Part shown: one piece after another, positions 35,078 to 46,394 of the stretch
Numbering within the stretch: position 1 is the first letter of the stretch
Layout: each line of letters begins with the position of its first letter
Notes under the pieces: generated by a model
The model's database searches: none
The model's input: the letters and a program-made list of their open reading frames with translations, nothing else
Told to the model about the DNA's origin: nothing
Source: Camarhynchus parvulus
Lineage: Eukaryota; Chordata; Aves; Passeriformes; Thraupidae
DNA: 64,000 nt
Assembly (NCBI RefSeq): GCF_901933205.1
Contig: NC_044590.1
Span: forward strand, 12,861,501-12,925,500
Reading direction: 5' to 3'
Program-made: the position numbers and the translations under genes

Positions 35078-35679
35078 TGTATTGGAATAAACTCCCAATA
35101 TTACCGGGTGGAACGTGCCTGGGCTCATCCGGCCCTCGCTGCCTGACCAGAGGCGGCAGCCGTGGTGTTTCACCTCAGAGACACCCCTGGCTGGCTGGAT
35201 GCTGCAGCTGGGCACTGGAACAAGTCCAGGCAAGCAGGAACTCAGGTTTTACCTCTGGTAGAAAGGCCTTAGGCAAGGTGAAGGAAAAAAGGAGATGGAT
35301 CCGGCTAGAGGGTCTTGATCCAGAGTTTTATTCCTGGGCACGCAGGCCTCTGAATGTTGTGACAGCTCCAAAAGAATCACAACTGCATGGTCTCAGTGTC
35401 CTTTTAAACCCCGGGGACAGGGGGAGGGAAGGGGCAGGTATGCCACCAACCAGGTAGGAGGGGGGAAGGCTCAGGGGACAGTGACACCTAGACAGGCCAA
35501 TGACTCCAGGGCTGAGAGGCATCTTTTGAACCTCACCAATCACACTATGCCCTTGCTGTAGTGTCAAGCTTGACGGACAGCACTTAGCAGGAGGCAAGGG
35601 GAGGGGAAGGGAGAAGGTATTGGCACACCTGGGAAAGCACTGGGATAGCTAAAACAGGAAATTGCATCACACTGCAACA
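35078..35679 (-). mobile_element. Solo LTR, 602 bp, 4-bp target duplication
   Basis: Plus strand starts TGTATTGG and ends CTGCAACA, flanked by ctac at 35074-35077 and 35680-35683. Four-base duplications are typical of class I (ERV1-like) elements. The reverse poly(A) signal is in 'agagttttattcctgg' near 35322-35332. No internal viral sequence is next to it. A four-base match is weaker evidence than five or six, so the edges carry some doubt. Confidence 0.75.
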
Positions 35680-35683
35680 CTAC

Positions 35684-36087
35684 TGGAACCTTGTCCTGGT
35701 GTCCCAGCGGACTTGCAGGCTCCTGGTGGGAGGGAATTGCTCATCTGCACAGCCTGAGCCCTGGCCTGCTGGAGAAATGCCCATTGGAGCTGCAGTGAGG
35801 AGGGCACAGATGCTCCAGGCACTGCTGCAGCCTCCCTGCATCACTGAGAGACAGGCCAGGATCACAGGGAGTTGGAGCTGTACTGGGGAAAATCCCCAGG
35901 AATCCTCTGCTCTGCTGCAGGTCTTAGGGAGACATTACAGCCACAGCCTGGGTGAGAAGAAAGTGGAATATGGGATGATCTTCAGGGCTCAGGGCAAACT
36001 GAGCAGCATTTTTCCTATGAGAGGGCTGAGGTGGAAACCATAATTCCTACAAATGGGAAGAAATAAGGGAAATTTCCAGGTGTTGAG
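35684..36087. other. Unique DNA, no gene recognised
   Basis: 400 bases with a 114-codon open frame (35699-36043, plus) without any recognised domain or splice context. Confidence 0.3.
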
Positions 36088-36482
36088 TGTCACTGTCATG
36101 TTTTCTGGAAAAATCCTCTTTGCCCAGGATTCTTCTCCTGGGAAGCTGAGAAACCTCAGAGAAAAAGGAAAACAATAATTATCTGATTTACTTCTCCTAT
36201 GTTTGCTGCTTTGGAATGTGGTTTGGAGATTGTTTATCCAACATGTGAATTGTTTTTACTTAATGACCAATCACAGCCAGCTGTGTTGGGACTCTGGAGA
36301 GTCATGGGTTTTTTCTTAGTATCTTGTTAAGCCTTCTGTAAATATCCTTTGTCTATTCTTTAGTATAGTTTAGTATAGCATTCTTTAATATAAGATAATA
36401 TCATAAAATAATAAATTAACCTTCTGAGAACATGGAGTCAGATTCATTTTTCCCCACAACAGGGGACCCCAAAAATACCACG
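36088..36482 (+). mobile_element. Solo LTR, family A copy 5
   Basis: Begins TGTCACTGTCATG. The right end reads CCACG, where other copies have CCACA. Flanks gttgag (36082-36087) and gttggg (36483-36488) match at 5 of 6. AATAAA is at 36410-36415. Confidence 0.85.
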
Positions 36483-36488
36483 GTTGGG

Positions 36489-37584
36489 AAGCTGGGGGGT
36501 CTCTGTGAGCCTCTCACAGATGTGGTGCAGCAGGCAGAGGAGATGTGAAACCTCTGTCTGCTCTTTCCTCCAGGATTCTCTGGCTGCTCTGCACTCCAGG
36601 ATCTCTGGCTGCTTTTCCAGGCACAGCAGTGCCCCTAATTCATTGTCCCTGCTCCCTGAGCTGGTTAATTTATGAAGCAGCCCAGCGTGGGAGAAGGGGC
36701 TGATGCATTTTGATCTTAATCCAGTTTTGAACTGGCCCCATAGTTTATAAGGACTAAAAGTTTATTTTGTAGAATGAGAGAGAAAAATCTTCCAGGTCAA
36801 CATGCAAGGGTGGATACTGGTACCAAACCACTTTTGGGATCCTGTGGCTTAAATGTAGCCAGGAACATGGAATGTGAATGAGAAAAGAGGGGAGCAGTTG
36901 TGTGGATTTTAGTATTTTTACTGTCCCAGTGCTTCCTCTTTAAACTCAATGAAATATACCTCCCATAAAATACTGTGAGGTTGGGATTTCATTTTGTTTG
37001 GGGTTTGTAAGAGTAGGGAATAGCTGTATGGCCATGGTTGTTACTTCTCCTTGCCCATACATCCCAGGAAGGAAGCCAGGCTTGAGCTGCAGGGTTGGGT
37101 TTCTGTAGAAGGAACAGAAACACATGGCACAGCTTGGCTGGGCATAAAATATCTCATGGAAACTTGTTCTTGTGGAAAGATGATGGCTTTATTTGAGAGC
37201 AGAGACCACAGAGAGAGCAGGACACAGGTGGGTGAGGAATGCTGTCCTGGTGGCACCTCCTCTGGGATTCTGGCACATTTTTGTGTGGGATGTGACATTT
37301 CTCAGTGCAGATGTGGCTCTGCAGGTAGAGCCAGGGCAGCTGGAAAAGTGGTTTGGGCTCCCTGGAAGTGAGAGGTGGAATAATGGAGGTAAGACTGTAC
37401 TTAGTAAACCATTTTTAACATGTTTCAGTGTTAATACTTAAATGTTGAACAGTCAGACTTGGAGTGGAGCCCAGCTCTCTTCCTGACTTGTGTCCCATTT
37501 GCAATCCTAAGGAATTCCAGGGGTGCTGGATCACCAGCATTCCCCAGGTGGTTTTGAAAAGCCAGGCCCAACAGCAGGAGGGGA
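36489..37584. other. Unique DNA, no gene recognised
   Basis: No repeat or exon is recognised. Open frames are at most 106 codons and have no domain. Confidence 0.35.
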
Positions 37585-37639
37585 TCAGAGAATCCCAGAC
37601 TGGGTTGGGTTGGAAGGGACCTCAAAACTCATCCAGGTC
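37585..37639 (-). repeat. CR1 LINE 3' fragment, distal part (split by an LTR)
   Basis: The 3' terminal CR1 piece ('gagaatcccagactgggttg', 'gaagggacctcaaaactcat') stops where an LTR begins at 37640. The rest of the same CR1 resumes at 37923. Confidence 0.85.
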
Positions 37640-37922
37640 TGTCACTATAGGACACGAAATAAAACGACACACAGGCTGGAACCTCCAAGGTGAAAAGAAG
37701 GGAAGTTTATTTTCTGACTCCAACATTTATAGATTTTCAAAAGTGACAGTGGATTGGAGGATGACAGTGCCTGCTCTCCAATGACACTGGACAAACCAAC
37801 TGTCCATCAGATCTCTCCTCCTCCAGAAAAGAATGTAAAACAATCATTATTTACATGAAAGTGCGTGAGAAATTGCATTACAGGAATGTAAAAATCAGAA
37901 GGCTTAGAAGAACGGGGTGACA
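37640..37922 (-). mobile_element. Solo LTR, family D copy 1, inserted in CR1
   Basis: Plus strand begins TGTCACTATAGG and ends GGGTGACA. Flanks caggtc (37634-37639) and caggta (37923-37928) match at 5 of 6. The minus strand has a TATA-type CTATAAATG and an AATAAA followed by 'cttcccttcttttcacctt', the usual promoter and poly(A) layout. It interrupts a CR1 element, so it is younger than that CR1. Confidence 0.85.
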
Positions 37923-38415
37923 CAGGTACACCCCCTGCCATGGCAGGGACACCTTCCCCTGTACCAGGCTGCTCCCAGCCCTGCCCAGCCTGGCCTTGGG
38001 CACTGCCAGGGATCCAGGGGCAGCCCCAGCTGCTCTGGGCACCCTGTGCCAGGGCCTCAGCACCCTCACAGGGAACAATTCCCAATATCTCATCCATCCC
38101 TGCCCTCTGGCAGTGGGAGCCATTCCCTGTGTCCTGTCCCTCCATCCCTTGTCCCCAGTCCCTCTCCAGCTCTCCTGGAGCCCCTTTAGGCTCTGGCAGG
38201 GCTCTGAGCTCTCCCTGGGCCTTCTCTCCTCCTGGCTGAGCAACCCCAACTCTCTCAGCCTTTCCTCAGAGCAGAGGGGCTCCAGCCCCTGCAGCATCTC
38301 TGGGGGATCCAGGGGGAATCTCCTCCTCTGCATCCCTCCAACAGCTGCAGGTGCTTCCTGTGCTCAGGACCCAGAGCTGGAACAGCATTGGAGGGGAAAG
38401 ACTACTCTCCACTGA
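37923..38415 (-). repeat. CR1 LINE 3' fragment, proximal part, the longest in the window
   Basis: Reversed, continuing from the LTR edge: 'ccctgccatggcagggacac', 'agggaacaattcccaatatc', 'tgtccctccatcccttgtcc', 'cagctctcctggagcccctt', 'gcctttcctcagagcagagg', on to 'gctggaacagcattgg'. With the distal part it covers about 550 bp of CR1. Confidence 0.9.
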
Positions 38416-38618
38416 TGCAACCAGGAATCCCAAGATGATATTCCTGCCCCAGTAAGGCCTTTACATGTTCTAACCAGCACAGATCTGCTCTGCTGCAAGA
38501 ATCAGAAATACTCTTCTGAGCTGTTTTGCTCTTCCCTTAGGCCAATGGGAATGGGAAATCAATTTAGGACAAATTGGGCTAAATCAACCCAGGGAGGATA
38601 CTCTTTGAAATCAGGGAA

Positions 38619-39296
38619 TGTCTTGGTTTGAACAGACAGGTGTCTGCTCAGGAAGGCAGGAGCCTCCCATGAAATGGAAAATGCAAACCCCCTCCCTCTG
38701 AATTGTTATAGTTTTGAAATTAAGGGGCTCTCAGGCAAAGGTATGGGAATAGGAATAACAGTTCTTTACTAGGAAAAATAAAATAAACAATGCAGCAATA
38801 CAGACCAACCCTGTCAGGCTCAGAGCAGTCCCTGCCCCCTGTGTGTCAGGGGGTGGCACAGCCCCATCCCATGGGGGCTCAGCCCTCCTGCAGTGCCAGC
38901 TGTGCTGCTGCTGGAGCAGGGATCCTGCACAAGGGGGGAGTTTTCCTCTGCAGCTCCAGGGCTGCTGCAGATGGGCCTGGGCTCCCTCTGGCAATGCAGG
39001 GCAGCAGAAAGCTGCTCCTCTGGCAATGCAGTGGGCAAAGGCTGCTGTGCTGTGCCAGGCTCAGATTGGATCCAGGTAGGAATGCTTGGCTCCTCCCCTG
39101 GGCGCAGCATCTCCCCATGGGATGCTGGAATTGGATCAGCCCTGCAGGGACACTCAGTGGCCATGGACAGCAGAGATCTCCTGGAGGGAGGGTTGGCTGT
39201 GACAGAGATAAAGAAAACTGCCCCATGAACAGCAGAGAACTGCCCCAGCTCTGACAGATGGGAATAAAACACACACATATTTTACAATCCAGGACA
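38619..39296 (-). mobile_element. Solo LTR, family B copy 3, 678 bp
   Basis: Plus strand starts TGTCTTGGTTTGAACAG and ends ATCCAGGACA, so both edges keep the TG...CA form. No matching target duplication is seen (left flank agggaa, right flank gggcag). It is the most complete family B copy and defines the family limits. Open frames up to 154 codons on both strands are shadows. Confidence 0.8.
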
Positions 39297-39684
39297 GGGC
39301 AGTTCTTGTATCTCCCCTCAGGCACTTTGCACTGAGCTGCTCACAAGGATGGTGCCTGGGGACTGGTCAGGATGTGCTGAGCCCTTTGTGGAGGTCCCAC
39401 AGACGCTGCTGGTGTGTGGGGAGGTGAAGGCATTGCTGCTGCTCTGGGAGGGTGGCACAGTCCCCTGGAGGAGGTGTGGGCAGGTGTCCCCTCCTGGGCC
39501 AGCCCTGCCCAGGAGCAGCTGTGGCTGTCTCTGAGGGGCACAGGTGTCCCTTCACTGTCAGGGTCATTCCAGAGGGGAGTTCAGCTGGCAGTGTCCATGA
39601 CCAGAGCCAGACATGGCTGCAGCCCTGTAAGGCACCTCTGCCCTGTAATTACCTTGAAGGCAATTAACCTTTCTCCTGTAATTA
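39297..39684. other. Unique DNA, no gene recognised
   Basis: GC-rich unique DNA with overlapping frames of about 60-120 codons, none recognisable. Confidence 0.3.
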
Positions 39685-39690
39685 GCACCT

Positions 39691-40285
39691 TGTTACACCT
39701 GTTGGAGAAAATGAAACAGGAAAGCCTTATCAATATGATTGCCTGGCAAAAGATTTTGAGAATATGGAAACCATAAGCGAGATTGAAATGAAAGCAAGCT
39801 TTGAGATACCTCAGTTACTGAACAACTGGAAAACAATGGCGTGGCCACTGAAGGTGATCCCCTTTTGATGGAACAACACCCTCTGCTTGCAGACAGGCCC
39901 AAGGGCAGAGCAGACCCTACAGCTTGGCAGAAGGGGCCCAAAGAGGAGTTTTTAGGGTTTAAAATGGAACACAGTATGGTAATGTAATGATTCTTATAGG
40001 CTGTATGGAAATGCTGTAGGATTTGTATCTTGTTCTAGATTGGTTAGTGAGAATGAGAATATTCAACACAGAAGAAGATTTATTGTATTGTAATGGGAAC
40101 TTCGCTCTCTTCCTCACTCTCTCATTTTCTCTTTATTGCACTCTTGCCTTCTCTTGCTTTACCTCTCTCTCCCTCTTTGGGGCCTGCTCCGAGCTGTGGC
40201 TGGCAATAAACCCCAAGTTCCAGCCCTGGCTGCAGAGATCTCTCGTGTCTGTCTGTCCCGACCATCCTACCCCGTCACTCCTACA
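39691..40285 (+). mobile_element. Solo LTR, 595 bp, near-perfect 6-bp target duplication
   Basis: Begins TGTTACACC and ends ACTCCTACA. Flanks gcacct (39685-39690) and gcaccc (40286-40291) match at 5 of 6. A poly(A) signal AATAAA lies at 40205-40210 ('ggcaataaacccc'), about 75 bp before the end. The preceding 'cctctctctccctctttggg' pyrimidine tract is typical of U3/R. Class II-like by duplication length. Only one copy is in this window. Confidence 0.88.
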
Positions 40286-40291
40286 GCACCC

Positions 40292-41406
40292 GCTCCCATC
40301 TCCCTGTGCTGTTCCCTCCCCCCACACTGACACAGGCTGAGCATCCCTTTCACTGCCAGGAGACCAGGCAGGGATGGACGGCCATTCTCCTTGGGAGGAG
40401 GGGTGGGGAGCAGGAGGGGTTTGTGTCAGGACTCCTTGGATCAGGGTTCCAGATCTGCTGGCTGCAGGAGCAGAGCCCTGCGGGTTCCTGTTCATCCACA
40501 GCGGCTGCCAGGGCACAGCAGGACTGTCACTGCACAGGGGAGGGGGGTCTGGGCTCTCCTTTTCCACTCCCAGCCCCTGTTTCCAGGATCCAAGCTCTCA
40601 TCCGTGCATGGCTTACCCAGCCCTGTGGGAAGGAGCACCCTGAGCAGAGATCCCTGCTCTGTGCTGAGGAGGAGTCTGCAAAGCAGGAGTGCCCAAAAAG
40701 GGGAGTTTGGGGGGAACTGGGCTGTGGGCACAGCAAGGAGAGGGTGCTGGGGCTGGTCCAAACTGCTTTGGCAAAGGAAGGAGCTCAGGAGCTGAGTTAG
40801 AGCTTTCACATTGGTGGTGGGTACCTGGAGCAGGGGAGAAGCCCATGTTGGGGTGCTGCCTAGGGGGGATCCTCTCCAAAACCTTTGGGGGTGTGCTCAG
40901 GCCATCCCCCCCTGCACCCACCTGCCTCCATCTGTCTGGGCCAGCAGCAGCCACGTGTGCCCAGCAGTAAAGTGAGCCAGGAGGGCCCTGAGAGCTGCTG
41001 AGCCAGCAGGGGACAGCTCCAGCTGCCTCGTGGCTTTGCTGACCTGGCAGGTCCCCCTGTGCTGGGGACAGTGGGGTGAGAAATGGGGTTCTTAGCAGAG
41101 CTGCTCCTCTGTGGAGGTCAGAACTGTGTTGGGGTGCAGGTGAAGAGCTGGGTTTGCAGCCACTGTGTGAGCAAGGGTTCCCATCCCATCCCTGAATCCC
41201 AACCATCTGCATGATCTGCCACAGAGCTGAGGGCTGGCTGAGCAGCTCCTGGGATTTTTGTGCAAGGTTTGAGTTGCAGAAGGTGATGGGGAGCTGCAGG
41301 GGTGCCCACAGTAGATGCTGCAGATAGCACAGCTGCTGTTCTGGGTTAGTGAGTGGTTTTGGATTAAAAGTGGAGGATTTCTGCTTTTAAGTGAAGTGAG
41401 AATGAA
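40292..41406. other. GC-rich unique DNA, no gene recognised
   Basis: Several overlapping open frames (up to 199 codons on the minus strand at 40613-41212, 164 on the plus at 40306-40800) occupy the same bases in opposite directions. None shows a known domain. Treated as noncoding. Confidence 0.35.
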
Positions 41407-41412
41407 CTTCTG

Positions 41413-41799
41413 TGTCACAGACATGTTTTATGAAAAATCCTTTCCTCAGGATTTTTTCTCCTGAGAAGCTGAGAGGCCTCAGGAACAAAATGGAAACAAT
41501 GATTGTCTGCTGCTGTGGAATGCAGCAGGTGCATCTGTGATTGGTCTTGTGGTTGTTTTTAATTAATGGCCAATCACAGTCCAGCTGTCTCAGACTCTCA
41601 GACACAAGCCTTTGTTATCATTCTTCTTGCTTGCAAGCCTTTTGATGAAATCCTTTCTTCTATTCTTTTAGTTTAGTTTTATTATATCATTTACTTTTAA
41701 TATAATATCTATCATAAAATAATAAATCAACCTTCTGAAACATGGAGTCAAGATTCTCGTCTCTTCTCTCGTCCTGGAACCCCTGTGAGCCGCACCACA
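41413..41799 (+). mobile_element. Solo LTR, family A copy 6 (perfect 6-bp target duplication)
   Basis: Begins TGTCACAGACATG and ends GCACCACA, with cttctg at 41407-41412 and 41800-41805. AATAAA is at 41721-41726. It belongs to the second subgroup ('ctgtgattggtctt...', 'taattaatggccaatcacag'), with copies 7 and 9-13. Confidence 0.92.
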
Positions 41800-41874
41800 C
41801 TTCTGCCCTAAGTCCATCCACTCAACCTCTGTTCTTGGAGTATTACAGGATCATCATCCTCAGATACTTCCTGT

Positions 41875-42180
41875 GCATAAAGGGGCTCCAGGAGAGCTGG
41901 AGAGGGACTTTGGACAAGGGATGGAGGGACAGGACACAGACAATGGCTTCCCACTGAGAGAGGAGGTTTAGAGTGGGTGTTAGAGAAAAATTCCTCACTC
42001 TGGGGGTGCTGAGGCCCTGGCACAGGGTGCCCCCTGGATCCCTGGCAGTGCCCAAGGCCAGGCTGGACATTGGAGCTTGGAGCAGCCTGGGACAGTGGAA
42101 GGTGTCCCTGCCATGGCAGGGGGTGGCACTGGATGAGTTTTAAGGTCCCTTCCAACCCAAACCATGCTGGGATGATGCAC
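41875..42180 (+). repeat. CR1 LINE 3' fragment, extended
   Basis: Forward: 'ggctccaggagagctggaga', 'gggactttggacaagggatg', 'ggaaggtgtccctgccatgg', 'cttccaacccaaaccatgct'. About 300 bp of CR1. Confidence 0.9.
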
Positions 42181-42888
42181 TGGAAGCAGCTCTGTTGGAT
42201 CTCAGAGGCTCTTGTAGGACACGGGTTCCTCTGCACCAGCCCCTGCTCCAGACAGGAGGTTTCTCCCAAGCTTGTTCATCAAGTGGTTTTGGTGAAGAGC
42301 TCTCAGAGCTGTTCAGCTTCAAGCAATGTTTGAAATTCCAGCTTTGCTGTTTGTTTGTGATTGGCCTGAGAAGCTGGAGGGTCCCTGAGAGTCACTCAGG
42401 GCTGTGATTGCAGTCACTGGGCACTGGGAGCCTGGAAGGGGAGCAGGAAAAATGTTATTCCCACAAACAGGACAGGGAGAAATTTGAGTAGCAGGGACCA
42501 CAAACCTAAGGGAAAGCTGTGGAAGAGGAAGAAAACCAGATGTTACTGTATAATCTGACTCCTACCTGGTTGTGCAATTAAACATTTTGTTTAAATTAGC
42601 TCCAAACATGACTGCAAGAGTCCTTCAAATGTTTGTAAAGAACCTCCTTTGAAGTGGCCCTTAATCAAATGCTCTTATCCTCACGAGTTACTTGTTTGTG
42701 TAACTGCTTCCCCCTTTTCCCACCTGCCAGATTATGCAGTTCCATGGAAAATGCAGTTTCATGGAAAAAACAAACCACCAGGAGAACCCAGGATTTTTGG
42801 AACATTGGTAGCTCCACTTTTAGACCTGCTGGTTTTTCTCTCTCCAGCTTTTTTCAAATCCTGCCATGACTTTTCCCAGCTGGATGGG
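42181..42888. other. Unique DNA, no gene recognised
   Basis: No repeat or exon is recognised. AT content rises around 42540-42640. Confidence 0.35.
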
Positions 42889-43270
42889 TGTGCTGGTGTT
42901 CACAGGGGTCCCAGGAGGAGGGAAGAGATGAGAATCTTGACTCCATGTTTCAGAAGGCTGATTTATTATTTTATGGTATATATTATATTAAAACTATACT
43001 AAAAGAATAGAAGAAAGGATTTCATCAGAAGGCTTGAAAGGAATAGAAAGGAATGGAATGATAACAAAAGCTCCTGACTCTCAGAGAGTCCAAGCCAGCT
43101 GAGCTGTGATTGGCCATTAATTAGAAACAACCACATGAGACCAATCACAGATCCACCTGTTGCATTCTACAACAGCAGATAATCATTGTTTTTCTTTTCC
43201 TCTGAGGCTTCTCAGTTTCTCAGAAGAAAAATCATCGCAAAAGGATTTTTCAGAAAATATCATGGCTACA
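42889..43270 (-). mobile_element. Solo LTR, family A copy 7
   Basis: Plus strand starts TGTGCTGGTGTTCAC and ends ATGGCTACA. Flanks gatggg (42883-42888) and gatgtg (43271-43276) match at 5 of 6. Reverse poly(A) TTTATT is at 42962-42967. It pairs in inverted orientation with copy 6, 1.1 kb away. Confidence 0.88.
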
Positions 43271-43276
43271 GATGTG

Positions 43277-43844
43277 AGCCAGCAGAGGTGTCACAGAGCC
43301 AGTGGGGGTGGTACAGGTGTTCCCTTCTCAGAGGCTCTTTGGTGGCCCTTTGGCCACCCCTGAGCCAGCCAGGGAAGGTGTGGAGCATGTCTTTGGTCAT
43401 CCCTGGGCTGGGAGGAGTTCCTTGGGGTGGAAATGCTGCTCAGGGTAGCAGTGCAGCCCTGTGTACATCTGATAGCAGAGCTGGCTGTTCACTTACCAGT
43501 AAATAACTCTGTGGCTGGGGGCCGTTTCTGCCTTCTTGCTTCATTTCCCCATCTGTAAAAATAGTCTAATGGAAAAAAAATCAGGCTCAGGTCTCTCAGG
43601 AGAGCATTTTCTTGCTGCTTCCCTGAATGTTTCGTGCTGTTTTGTTCTCCTGTGGGGTGCAGAGAGCTCTCAGCCCATCACAGTGCCTGGTGCAGAGCTG
43701 GGCCAACAGCCATGCCAGGAGGAAATGCCCAGGAGCTTTTCAAAGCTGCAGGGCCACAGGGTGACTCCAGATCAGCTCCTGACCGTGCCATAAGATGCTT
43801 TTCTGCCCTGGGGTGAATTAAAATGACTTTGGGTTGTGTTCCCC
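43277..43844. other. Unique DNA, no gene recognised
   Basis: Ends in a pyrimidine tract and CAG (about 43842-43850) just before a CR1 piece, an acceptor-like string of unknown use. Confidence 0.3.
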
Positions 43845-44010
43845 CCCCAGCTGGAATGTGAAAGCATCTGGTTGCAACCTGGTCTGGCCAGGTTGGATGA
43901 GGCTCAAAGCAGCCTGCTGAGGTGGGTGCAATTCCTGCCCAGGCAGGGGAGCTGGAATGCCATGGTCTTTAAATACCTTTTAAATTGCTTTCCACTCCAA
44001 ACCATTCTGA
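43845..44010 (+). repeat. CR1 LINE 3' fragment, diverged
   Basis: Forward and old: 'gcaacctggtctggccaggt', 'tggatgaggctcaaagcagc', 'gcccaggcaggggagctgga', 'ccactccaaaccattctga'. Confidence 0.65.
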
Positions 44011-44481
44011 TTTCTCTGTGTAGCAGTTTCTCTTTTAGCCCAGCTGATTTTCTGTCTGACCTGACTCTTGCCCCTGTGGACAGCAGCCTGGATCCCCTCT
44101 CAGCTGGTGAATTTTCTAGGATAAACAACCCAAAAAGGGCAAGCAACTTGCATGATCCTGGTGCTCCCCAGCTGGTGCAGCAGTGGGCTGGATCTGAGTT
44201 CCATGGTCAGCTCTCCCATCTGCCTGCCTGGCCTCTGCAAAAGCCTTCTGATCCTTTAGGAGTTCCCCCAGTGATTTTCTCTGTATTCTCTACATGAATA
44301 TCTCATTCCTGTGTCCAAGCCACAGTGGTGGCTTGGGGACATCCCATCTCCTGGTCCCAGCTGGGTATCTGGAGCTCCAGTGCAGCCCCAGGGGCTGCAG
44401 CATCAGCCTCCTGATTGTGCTGCTTGAATATCTCTGCAGGAGAAGGAAATGCTGGTAGGAACTGTCATGGTGTTTTCCATG
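44011..44481. other. Unique DNA, no gene recognised
   Basis: Non-repetitive. Weak similarity to the region before the second duplication copy is limited to a 'caggggctgca' word. Confidence 0.3.
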
Positions 44482-44788
44482 TGATTTTGCCTGATTTGTG
44501 CCTTCCAGCCATGCAGAATCAGCCTGATGTTGAGCATTATGCACACCTCATGCAGGTCCCAGAACTGGAGGTGTCATTTGTTCCAGGTTATCAGTCAGCT
44601 CTGGAAGCTCCAGAGGAATCTGTGCCTGTCTCATGTAACCTCACCCAGGCAGGGCTTTTTCCACCCTGTGAAGTAACTGAGTGAATTTCTAACTAGACAA
44701 ATCTAATTAAGGACTGGATGTAAGGACTGTGCCCAATTGTGATGATACCCCCACCCATTCCATTACAGAAAAGAATTGCTGGTGTCCA
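44482..44788 (+). repeat. Direct duplication, copy 1 (exon-like)
   Basis: About 305 bp, close to 98% identical to 48569-48862 by eye: five substitutions and one 8-bp indel. It includes a pyrimidine tract and CAG (44509) followed by a 60-codon frame ending at a TGA, and a GAT|GTAAGG donor-like word near 44719. All three substitutions within the frame change amino acids, so coding selection is not supported. I recognise no protein in it. Confidence 0.85.
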
Positions 44789-45146
44789 GCAAACCACCCA
44801 ACTGGGTGCAGGATGAACATCCTCCTCTCCTGCTGGAGCTGTGTGGGTGATGGGGACATCCCTGGAGGTCCCGTGGCTGTGGGGAGCCTCCTGTGGCTGC
44901 CCTGGGACCACCGGCTCCTTTGGTAGGAGGCTCTCAAGAGGTGCCTGTGATGATGAGGGTGAGGAACTGGTGAGAGCTCTGAGGCACCATGACCAAGGGT
45001 CCAGGTGGCTGCTGGGCTGGGATTTACTGGGCTTTGTGTCAAAATTCAGCCATGGCAGAGCAGCAGTGGCACCTTCCCTTCAGTGTCAGACCAGCTCTGC
45101 CTCATCTGATGTGCTCTAGAGGCCAAAGGAGCACAAAAAATGAATT
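44789..45146. other. Unique DNA between duplication and LTR
   Basis: No repeat or exon is recognised. Confidence 0.3.
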
Positions 45147-45152
45147 ATCCCA

Positions 45153-45715
45153 TGTGGTATTTTCAGGGTTCCCTGTGGCAGGAAGGAAATGATGAATCTG
45201 AGTCCATGTTCTTAGAGGGTATATTATATTATATTATATTATATTATATTATATTATATTATATTATATTATATTATATTATATTATATTATATTATATT
45301 ATATTATATTATATTATATTATATTATATTATATTATATTATATTATATTACATTATATTACATTACATTATATTACATTATATTACATTACGTTATATT
45401 ATATTATAATTATGCTATACTAAAGAATAGAGAAAGGATACAGACAGAAGGCTTAACAAGATACTAATGAAAAACTTGTCTCTCTCCAGAGTCCTGACAC
45501 AGCTGGCTGTGATTGGTCATTAAGTTAAAATAATTCACGTGAAACCAATCAAACAGCCACCTGTTGGATAAACAATCTCCAACCCACATTCCAAAGCAGC
45601 AAAACACAGGAGAAGCAAATGAGACAATATTGTTTTCTTTTTCCTCTGAGGCTTCTCAGCTTCCCAGGAGAAGAATCCTGGGCAAAGGATTTTTCCAGAA
45701 AATATGACAGTGACA
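45153..45715 (-). mobile_element. Solo LTR, family A copy 8, with expanded microsatellite
   Basis: Plus strand starts TGTGGTATTTTC and ends CAGTGACA, with exact duplication atccca at 45147-45152 and 45716-45721. At 563 bp it is the longest family A copy, because an (ATATT)n array (45221-45408) has grown at the position of the LTR's TATA/poly(A) segment. The reverse AATAAA normally at this place is gone. Confidence 0.92.
45221..45408. repeat. (ATATT)n microsatellite inside LTR copy 8
   Basis: About 26 uninterrupted pentamers (45221-45350), then units mixed with ACATT and ACGTT variants to 45408. It makes a 'YYIIL' periodic shadow peptide. Variant units cluster only at the right edge, as expected if the pure part expanded recently. 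Confidence 0.97.
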
Positions 45716-45721
45716 ATCCCA

Positions 45722-46394
45722 CACTGGAGATCTTTTGTCCTGTGTTCGGCTGCACCAGCTCCTTGAGCCAACAGCCTCTGCTAGTGTGTAAAACTTCTTG
45801 GGTGCTCTTTTCCCATGAGGTACCTCTGCCATCAGCCTTGAAAATCAAGTGCCTGCTTGTCCAGCTGCATTCCCATCAGAGGGATGTTGTTCCTTCCAGC
45901 AGGACACAGAGCTCAGTCCGTGCTCTGGAGTGCAAGGTGCACAGGGATCAGCTGCACTTAGCAGTCTGGAGTTTTCTGTTCATATTTCTGCAGTAGTCAG
46001 TGCTGAAATCACTCTTGCAGACAAAACTGGGATGTTTTCCTTTCTTTACCTTGGAAGTTTGTCCTGCAGTGTGAAGAGCATGCCAAATTTCTGTCAGCCC
46101 TGCAAGGATCTGGATGTCAGAGGGGAGCCAGACGTGGGACAGAGGGAATGAGAAGATGGCAGTGAGGTTAAATAGAGAGGTAATTGATTGTTTTCAGTTC
46201 TGGTTGGGATGTGAATCCATTGTGGCTAATGAAGGAAGGCAAATTGAATTGAAGAGCCCTGTGTGGGAGGCTCAGCCTGGCACACAGCCAGTGCCAGGGG
46301 CTCCTTGTGGTGTTCCCCTGGTGTTCCAGTGGCTCCACCCTGGTGTCACTGGGGGTTTTTATGCCAGGTGAGGGGAGCTGAGCTCTGACAGCTC
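45722..46394. other. Unique DNA, no gene recognised
   Basis: No repeat is recognised. A 125-codon frame (45619-45996) begins inside the LTR and is not supported as coding. Confidence 0.3.

Noticed and set aside
40613..41212. 199-codon minus frame
   Set aside because: It overlaps plus-strand frames of 89-164 codons, with no known domain, no splice logic and GC-rich composition.
45140..45409. 89-codon open frame with YYIIL repeats
   Set aside because: It is a translation of the (ATATT)n microsatellite. The same applies to 49796-50428.
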